Shown here piece after piece: positions 4,421-8,585 of a stretch of DNA of 8,585 bases. The translations under genes were made by a program, and so were the position numbers. Every line of letters begins with the position of its first letter. Position 1 is the stretch's first letter. Source of the stretch: Firm-04 sp045591925 (GTDB taxonomy: Bacteria; Bacillota; Clostridia; Oscillospirales; Ruminococcaceae); NCBI GenBank assembly GCA_045591925.1, contig JAZNTW010000088.1, forward strand, positions 1 through 8,585, read 5' to 3'. Below the pieces are notes generated by a model. That model was not told the origin of the DNA. It worked only from the letters and a program-made list of their open reading frames with translations, and searched no databases.

Positions 4421-7334
4421 GCAGTCCTGCAGCGGCAAACAGACTGCGCAGACGAATTTTTGCAGCGCCTGTGTTAGTGACCTCGTCAATTTTGAGCTGC
4501 GTATAAATTTTTCCTGCTGATTCGAGAATTGCACGCACTTCGTCCGTCGTAACGGCGTCCACGCCGCAGCCGAATGAAACAAATTGCACCAGATGAATCT
4601 GTTCCTCCGGCAGTGCCTCCGCGACGTATTTTGCGGCAAGATAGAGTCTTGCATGATAGGTCCATTGATTGAGGACGGTTGTGCGGAACGGTTCCATCAG
4701 ACTGCTCACGCCGTCCTCAGTCACGATGACCGCGCCGAGATCACAGATGAGCTGATCAAGTGCGTGATTGACCTCCGGATCAATATGATACGGTCTGCCG
4801 GCAAGTACGATGACCGGCATATGCTTCATACGGGCAATTTCGAGAAACTCGGTTGCCTTGCTGCGAATGGCAGCCATGAAGCCCTCGTATTCGGAATATG
4901 CGGCGTCTGCGGCGGCCTTGACCTGCTTTTGCGTGAGCGAGGTGAAGCCGTGCTGCGCCATGATTTCGCGGAATTTTGCCGGAAATGCCTTGCGGTTATG
5001 GATTCCGACAAATTCATGGATATATGTGGTATTGCGGAGCGCCTTGATATTGATATTTGCGACCTCCGGATAATATGCAACAACCGGACAATTATAGTGA
5101 TTGTCGCCGGCATTTTCATTGACATTATAGCTCATGCAGGGATAGAAAATCGCGTCAACATTTTGCGCGAGCAGCGCCTCGATATGACCGTGCAGCAGCT
5201 TTGCCGGAAAACAGATGGTATCCGAGGGAATCGTATGTTGACCGGAGAGATACAGCTTACGCGTAGAGTCCGGTGACACAATGACATTGAAGCCGAGCGA
5301 TGTCAGCAGCGTATGCCAGAACGGAAGCAGCTCATAGAGATTCAGTGCAAGCGGGATACCGATGGTTGGACGATTTTCGAGAATTTCGTTGCTGCGGTAT
5401 TTCTGCAAAAGCTGCCGTTTGATTTCGTAGAGATTATACGATGTTTTGGGCGTATTGCTGCCGAGTGCCTTTTCGCAGCGGTTTCCGGCGATATAGGTAT
5501 GCGCGCCGCCGAACGAATTCACCGTCAGCTGACAATGATTCGCGCAGCCCTTGCAGGTGACGGTTTTGACCGTATGGATGAAGCTACGGAGCGCGTCTGC
5601 GGAGAGAATGCGGCTTTGCCCGTTTGTATGCTGCATCGCATAGAGTGCGGCACCGTAAGCGCCCATGACGCCTGAAATCTCCGGACGGATGACCTCCTGC
5701 TGCAATTCCATTTCAAATGCGCGCAGCACAGCGTCATTGAGAAATGTTCCACCCTGTACGACAATATGCTTGCCGAGCTCTGCGGCGTTTGCACATCGGA
5801 TCACCTTATACAGTGCGTTTTTGACGACGCTGATGGAGAGTCCTGCGGAGATATTCTCAACGGATGCGCCATCCTTCTGCGCCTGCTTGACAGAGCTGTT
5901 CATGAACACCGTACACCGTGAGCCGAGATCGACCGGATGCGCAGCAAAGAGTCCGAGCTTTGCAAAATCTGCAATATTATAGTGCATGGCTTCGGCAAAG
6001 GTTTGCAGAAACGAGCCGCAGCCCGATGAACACGCTTCGTTCAGGAAGATATTGTCAATGGCATGATTGTGGATACGGAAGCATTTGATGTCCTGACCGC
6101 CGATGTCGATGATAAAATCAACGTCCTCACGGAATTTCTGCGCTGCGGTATAGTGTGCGATCGTCTCCACGATGCCGCAGTCAATGCCAAAAGCCTCCTT
6201 GATAATATCCTCGCCATAGCCCGTGACCGCAGAGCCTGCAAAATGAATCTCCGGATATTTCTCATAGATTTCCATGAGATAATCGCGTACCACCGGAACG
6301 GGGTTGCCGTGATTCGACTGGTACATGGTATGCAGAATATTGCCGTCCGCATCGGCAATCACCGCCTTGATGGTGGTAGAGCCGGCGTCAATACCGAGAT
6401 ACATATCGCCCTGCGGTGCAGTGATATACTGAATATGCGCGGAATTCTCGTGATGCCGCTTGCAGAATGCGTCATACTCCTCCTGTGAGGAAAACAGCGG
6501 CGGCGTCGTGATATAGCTGCCCTTGGCAGAATATTGCTCCGCAAGCTCTGCAAGCTCCGTCAGCGAAAAGACATCCGTACCGCATTGCAGTGCCGCACCG
6601 TATGCAACGTAATAGAGCGCGTTTTCAGGGCAATTTCCGGTCAGGTGCAGCGCTTCGTCGAAGCTCTTGCGCAGATTGTCAAGGTAAGTGAGAGGACCGC
6701 CGAGATAGAGAATATTGCCGGCGATCTCTCTGCCCTGTGCAAGTCCGCCGACCGTCTGATTGACAACGGCTTTCAGGATGCTTGCGGAGAGATTCGGGAA
6801 GCCTGCGCCCTGATTGAGTAGCGGCTGGATATCGGATTTTGCAAAAACGCCGCAGCGCGACGCAATAGTATAGATTTTGTCGGCGTGACCGGCAAGACGA
6901 TTCAGCTCGTCCGGAGAAACGCCGATGAGCGTCGCCATCTGGTCAATGAACGCGCCCGTGCCGCCGGCACAGCTACCGTTCATACGCGCCTCAAAGCCGC
7001 CGGTGAGAAAGAGAATTTTCGCATCCTCGCCGCCCAGCTCAATTACGACATCGGTATCGGGATTGAGACGGCTGACGGCAGCGCGCGTGGAATAGACCTC
7101 CTGCGCAAAGGGAACGCCGAGTGCTTCGGCAAGTCCCATACCGGCAGAACCGGAGATTGTGATTTGCATATCGGTTTCACCGGTCTGTTCAGCGATGCGC
7201 CGAAAATAGGAGGCTGTCATCTCGACAATGCGCGAGAGATGCCGTTCATAGGAAGAAAACAAAATCTCATCCTGTTCGCCCAGTACGACGCATTTGATGG
7301 TGGTAGAGCCGATATCAAGTCCGAGTTTTTTCAT
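4401..7334 (-). CDS. Tandem BadF/BcrA-type ATPase activase fused to a DUF2229-like domain
   Basis: A 977-residue protein related to activators of 2-hydroxyacyl-CoA dehydratases and benzoyl-CoA reductases, which use ATP to push single electrons to very low potential. Domain 1 (about 1-260) has GLDIGSTTIK, ELGGEDAK (99-106), NGSCAGGTG with Cys122, and SRCGVFAKSD with Cys161. Domain 2 (about 310-570) has GIDAGSTTIK, DIGGQDIK (410-417), NEACSSGCGSF with Cys435 and Cys439, and SRCTVFMNSS with Cys474. The linker CKGCANHC (Cys594, 597, 601) plus NRCEKALG (Cys620) forms a four-cysteine set. The DUF2229-like region from about 655 carries SDTICFPAKLLHGH, FYPCMSYN, NCPVVAYYPE and SFGCGVDA. In simple activators two subunits share one [4Fe-4S] cluster; here both halves are on one chain. 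ATG 7334 begins MKKLGLDIGSTT, as expected for the family. An in-frame ATG at 7373 would add 13 residues but lies at the predicted transcription start. The ribosome binding site is poor. First gene of the operon with the 3137-4420 gene. Confidence 0.93.
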   Translation of the reverse strand: MKKLGLDIGSTTIKCVVLGEQDEILFSSYERHLSRIVEMTASYFRRIAEQTGETDMQITISGSAGMGLAEALGVPFAQEVYSTRAAVSRLNPDTDVVIELGGEDAKILFLTGGFEARMNGSCAGGTGAFIDQMATLIGVSPDELNRLAGHADKIYTIASRCGVFAKSDIQPLLNQGAGFPNLSASILKAVVNQTVGGLAQGREIAGNILYLGGPLTYLDNLRKSFDEALHLTGNCPENALYYVAYGAALQCGTDVFSLTELAELAEQYSAKGSYITTPPLFSSQEEYDAFCKRHHENSAHIQYITAPQGDMYLGIDAGSTTIKAVIADADGNILHTMYQSNHGNPVPVVRDYLMEIYEKYPEIHFAGSAVTGYGEDIIKEAFGIDCGIVETIAHYTAAQKFREDVDFIIDIGGQDIKCFRIHNHAIDNIFLNEACSSGCGSFLQTFAEAMHYNIADFAKLGLFAAHPVDLGSRCTVFMNSSVKQAQKDGASVENISAGLSISVVKNALYKVIRCANAAELGKHIVVQGGTFLNDAVLRAFEMELQQEVIRPEISGVMGAYGAALYAMQHTNGQSRILSADALRSFIHTVKTVTCKGCANHCQLTVNSFGGAHTYIAGNRCEKALGSNTPKTSYNLYEIKRQLLQKYRSNEILENRPTIGIPLALNLYELLPFWHTLLTSLGFNVIVSPDSTRKLYLSGQHTIPSDTICFPAKLLHGHIEALLAQNVDAIFYPCMSYNVNENAGDNHYNCPVVAYYPEVANINIKALRNTTYIHEFVGIHNRKAFPAKFREIMAQHGFTSLTQKQVKAAADAAYSEYEGFMAAIRSKATEFLEIARMKHMPVIVLAGRPYHIDPEVNHALDQLICDLGAVIVTEDGVSSLMEPFRTTVLNQWTYHARLYLAAKYVAEALPEEQIHLVQFVSFGCGVDAVTTDEVRAILESAGKIYTQLKIDEVTNTGAAKIRLRSLFAAAGLHESTRK

Positions 7335-7363
7335 AAACCAAAAGCTCGCCTTTCTTTTTTCAT
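7331..7363 (-). CDS. Ten-codon upstream reading frame overlapping the activase start
   Basis: Reads MKKERRAFGL followed by TGA. The TGA (7333-7331) overlaps the activase ATG (7334-7332) in an ATGA arrangement, the common geometry for coupled translation. It begins about 10 nt after the predicted transcription start and has no clear ribosome binding site of its own, so its translation is uncertain. The activase start has only GAAAGG (7354-7349) 14 nt away, which makes coupling attractive. It may equally be chance in an A-rich leader. Confidence 0.25.
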   Translation of the reverse strand: MKKERRAFGL

Positions 7364-7379
7364 AATGTGACATCTATTT

Positions 7380-7409
7380 ATTATACCATATAACAGTATG
7401 CAAATGCAA
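7380..7409 (-). promoter_or_regulatory. Promoter of the activase operon
   Basis: Read on the minus strand: TTGCAT (7409-7404), an 18-nt spacer and TATAAT (7385-7380) preceded by TGG, an extended -10 promoter. The predicted start is near 7373, about 40 nt before the chosen ATG. The TATGGTATAAT core is identical to that of the 1735-1763 promoter. Confidence 0.7.
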
Positions 7410-7428
7410 GCGTTTCTTTCGGAAAATT

Positions 7429-7447
7429 CAGAAAATGACGTTTTCTG
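7429..7447. promoter_or_regulatory. Perfect dyad upstream of the activase promoter
   Basis: CAGAAAA (7429-7435) and TTTTCTG (7441-7447) are inverted around a 5-nt centre, 20 bp upstream of the -35 box. The position suits an activator or repressor site. No regulator can be named. The rest of 7410-7544 is AT-rich with no gene or other clear signal. Confidence 0.3.
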
Positions 7448-7544
7448 CGGCGGTGCTCGGCATTTATGGAACATATTTTTCATATTATGTCTAACGTAAA
7501 GCGATGATAGTTTTGAGATTTTTATTTTTATCCTGATGTGGTAG

Positions 7545-7557
7545 GGCAACACCGCGC
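7545..7557 (+). repeat. Copy 2 of GGCAAYACCGCRC motif
   Basis: GGCAACACCGCGC, identical to the copy at 8543-8555 and one boundary of the repeat block. It sits within a small cruciform in which GATGTG (7535-7540) can pair with CACATC (7582-7587). Confidence 0.5.
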
Positions 7558-7591
7558 AAAGTCCGCCTTACGGCTTGGCGACACATCTACC

Positions 7592-7815
7592 TGCCTCTTG
7601 CGGTTCTCCCCTCGCCCTGCGCATTGCGCGGAGCACGAATGCGAGAGAGACAACCCAAGAAAGAGGGGAATCGTCGCTGCGCTCCGGTTTCCCCTCTCTC
7701 TTAGGTTTTCCCTCTCGCGCTCTCTCTTTCCTGACTCTCTCCCCTCTGCTTAGTAGAATTTTCTTTAACTGCGCAGCGGAGAGTAATTTCGCGAATTTGC
7801 AATTAGGGGGAAAGG
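7592..7815 (+). repeat. Long intergenic repeat, copy A
   Basis: Shares with the later copies, in order: a TGCGC-TGCGCGGAGCA segment, GAATGCGAGAGAGACAACCC (7638-7657), ATCGTCGCTGCGCT, CTTAGGTTTTCCCTCTCGCG, ACTGCGCAGCGGAGAGTA (7768-7785), and GCGAATTTGCAATTAGGGGG (7791-7810). It is pyrimidine-rich on the plus strand in the middle and purine-rich at the end. Frames across it are open on both strands, but sequence similarity to the other copies is at DNA level and codon structure is absent, so no gene is called. Confidence 0.85.
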
Positions 7816-7818
7816 GAA

Positions 7819-7852
7819 TCAGGAAAGGGGAGCGCGAGGGGAAAACCTTAAG
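7819..7852 (-). repeat. Inverted copy of a repeat sub-segment
   Basis: This stretch is an imperfect reverse complement of 7700-7734 in copy A (the segment from CTTAGGTTTTCC to TTTCCTGA). The two can form a long stem with a loop of about 84 nt. The same segment is absent from copy B and present in direct orientation in copy C. Confidence 0.75.
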
Positions 7853-7858
7853 GGGAAA

Positions 7859-8065
7859 GGGGGAATGCGAGTGTAACGAGTTTCCCCCTTGCCCCCTTAG
7901 GTTCCCCCCCTCCCCCTGCGTATCTACGCGGAGTACGAATGCGAGAGGGACAACCCAAGAAAGAGAGGAATCGTCACGCTTCGGTCTCCCCTCTGCTAAC
8001 TTAAATTTTCTTTTACTGCGCAGCGGAGAGTAGTTTATTTTGCGAATTTGCAATTAGGGGGAAAT
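7859..8065 (+). repeat. Long intergenic repeat, copy B (internally deleted)
   Basis: Aligns with copy A and copy C through the CAACCCAAGAA anchor (7951, exactly 300 bp after that of copy A) and the ACTGCGCAGCGGAGAGTA and CAATTAGGGGGAAATGGGG segments. It lacks roughly 45-50 bp between two CCCCTCT direct repeats that flank the missing part in copy A, consistent with deletion by recombination or slippage. It begins with a GGGGAATGCGAG lead-in shared with copy C. Confidence 0.8.
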
Positions 8066-8326
8066 GGGGAATGCGAGATCAGCGAGTTTGCCCTTGCCTC
8101 TTGGAGTTCTCCGCTCGCCTTGCGCACTGCGCGGAGCATGAATGCGAAAGGGATAACCCAAGAACGAGGGGGATCGTCGCTGCGCTTCGGTCTCTGCTCA
8201 CTCTTAGGTTTTCCCTCTCGCGCTCTCTCTTTCCTAACTCTCTCCCCTCTGCTTAGTTGAATTTTCTTTTACTGCGCAACGGCGAGCAGTTTATTTCGCG
8301 GCTTTGCAATTAGGGGGAAATGGGGA
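8066..8326 (+). repeat. Long intergenic repeat, copy C
   Basis: The full-length form, including the lead-in GGGGAATGCGAG, the TGCGCACTGCGCGGAGCA segment, TAACCCAAGAA (8154), the CTTAGGTTTTCCCTCTCGCG segment nearly identical to copy A, the ACTGCGCAACGGCGAGCAGT segment with a few changes, and TTTGCAATTAGGGGG. The near identity of the middle segment with copy A suggests recent duplication or gene conversion. Confidence 0.85.
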
Positions 8327-8336
8327 TTCGTCCCCA

Positions 8337-8421
8337 GACCCCATTTTTGAAAATGCAGCCCCAAAATAAAAGTTTTGATCAAACTTTTTCAAAAGTTTGT
8401 GGGGTCGAGGGGCAAAGCCCC
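8337..8421. repeat. Palindromic GACCCCA ... TGGGGTC element with inner hairpins
   Basis: GACCCCA (8337-8343) pairs with TGGGGTC (8400-8406). Inside are AAAAGTTTTGATCAAACTTT and AAAAGTTT runs able to form alternative stems. A GGGGC-AAA-GCCCC hairpin (8409-8421) follows. From memory, this AAAGTTTTGATCAAACTTTT plus GGGG-GCCCC style is a common dispersed intergenic repeat in Oscillospiraceae. Confidence 0.6.
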
Positions 8422-8424
8422 CGG

Positions 8425-8528
8425 CGCTCACCGCAGTGAGCGAAACACTCTTAGCCTTGATAAGAGTTCGCGGGCTTGGGTGCCTACGATAGAGGCACCC
8501 ATTCTGAATCGCATCGCGGCAGCGATGC
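8425..8528. repeat. Three consecutive perfect hairpins
   Basis: CGCTCAC/GTGAGCG (8425-8442, 4-nt loop), GGGTGCCT/AGGCACCC (8478-8500, 7-nt loop) and GCATCGC/GCGATGC (8511-8528, 4-nt loop) are exact inverted repeats. None is followed by a convincing T tract, so they are not obvious terminators. They may be part of the neighbouring dispersed element or of a structured RNA. Confidence 0.6.
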
Positions 8529-8542
8529 TACTTTATAATAAT

Positions 8543-8555
8543 GGCAACACCGCGC
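8543..8555 (+). repeat. Copy 3 of GGCAAYACCGCRC motif
   Basis: GGCAACACCGCGC preceded by TATAATAAT (8534-8542), matching the layout at 1758-1779. It lies 998 bp from the identical copy at 7545 in the same orientation and runs straight into the next long repeat. Confidence 0.55.
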
Positions 8556-8585
8556 GGGGCACGAATGCGAGAGGGACAACCCAAG
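8551..8585 (+). repeat. Long intergenic repeat, copy D, cut by the window edge
   Basis: Matches the interior of copies A and B (GAATGCGAGAGGGACAACCC and what follows) and continues past the window, so the array is longer than seen here. The first part of the unit is replaced by the GGCAACACCGCGC motif. Confidence 0.75.

Noticed and set aside
4421..4654. N-terminal 78-codon extension of the dehydratase-like partner
   Set aside because: It overlaps the conserved C-terminus of the upstream activase in another frame, and its sequence is unlike the family.
4584..5276. 230-codon plus-strand frame and other plus-strand frames within 3300-7370
   Set aside because: All are antisense shadows of the two minus-strand genes, with no motifs of their own.
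7568..8260. Open frames of 150-160 codons on both strands through the repeat block
   Set aside because: Similarity between copies is at DNA level, both strands are open at once, and the products are low-complexity Ser/Arg/Pro-rich chains, as expected from biased repeats.
7592..8585. CRISPR array
   Set aside because: The units are 200-300 bp, imperfect, irregularly spaced and without unique spacers; no cas genes are present.

Overview
The window looks like chromosomal DNA of an anaerobic, gut-type Firmicute, most likely a Ruminococcus/Oscillospiraceae relative. This is inferred from three things: a clostridial-type citrate synthase; a long ATP-dependent activase of the 2-hydroxyacyl-CoA dehydratase/benzoyl-CoA reductase type with its partner protein; and a block of GC-skewed intergenic repeats and hairpins of a style I associate with that group. 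The species cannot be fixed from sequence alone.

Layout. Positions 1-276 hold a 15-bp perfect hairpin (27-77) that probably ends an upstream transcript. They also hold a near-consensus promoter (TTGACA, 17 nt, TATACT) whose -35 box sits in a 7+7 dyad. Citrate synthase follows (277-1644, +). The gap 1645-2131 holds a weak terminator hairpin, a second very strong promoter (TTGCAA, 17 nt, TGGTATAAT), a structured leader ending in a T-tract terminator with competing helices, and a small ORF that looks like the C-terminal remnant of a larger small-protein gene. Next is a membrane-anchored, stand-alone metallo-beta-lactamase-fold protein (2132-3091, +) resembling the C-terminal domain of ComEC/Rec2. 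A convergent hairpin (3095-3129) separates it from a two-gene minus-strand operon.

The operon occupies 7334 down to 3137. The upstream gene encodes a 977-residue protein with two ASKHA ATPase domains of the BadF/BadG/BcrA/BcrD type, a four-cysteine linker and a DUF2229-like domain. The downstream gene, overlapping by 20 nt, encodes a 427-residue cysteine-containing protein of the same dehydratase-like superfamily. Together they look like an ATP-driven low-potential electron-transfer system. No dedicated substrate enzyme is in view, so the final substrate is unknown. Their promoter (7409-7380, minus) is clear. The start codon lacks a good ribosome binding site and overlaps a 10-codon upstream reading frame.

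From about 7545 to the end there are no believable genes. The region is an array of long, imperfect, 200-300-bp repeats (three copies plus one cut by the window edge), an inverted copy of a repeat sub-segment, and a run of hairpins at 8337-8528. A short motif, GGCAAYACCGCRC, brackets this block and also occurs at the start of the 1767 leader, suggesting one family of mobile or regulatory intergenic elements at several sites.

The citrate synthase, the metallo-beta-lactamase protein and the activase operon have separate signals and need not work together. The most interesting material is the activase pair of unassigned substrate, the structured leader at 1735-1903, and the repeat block.
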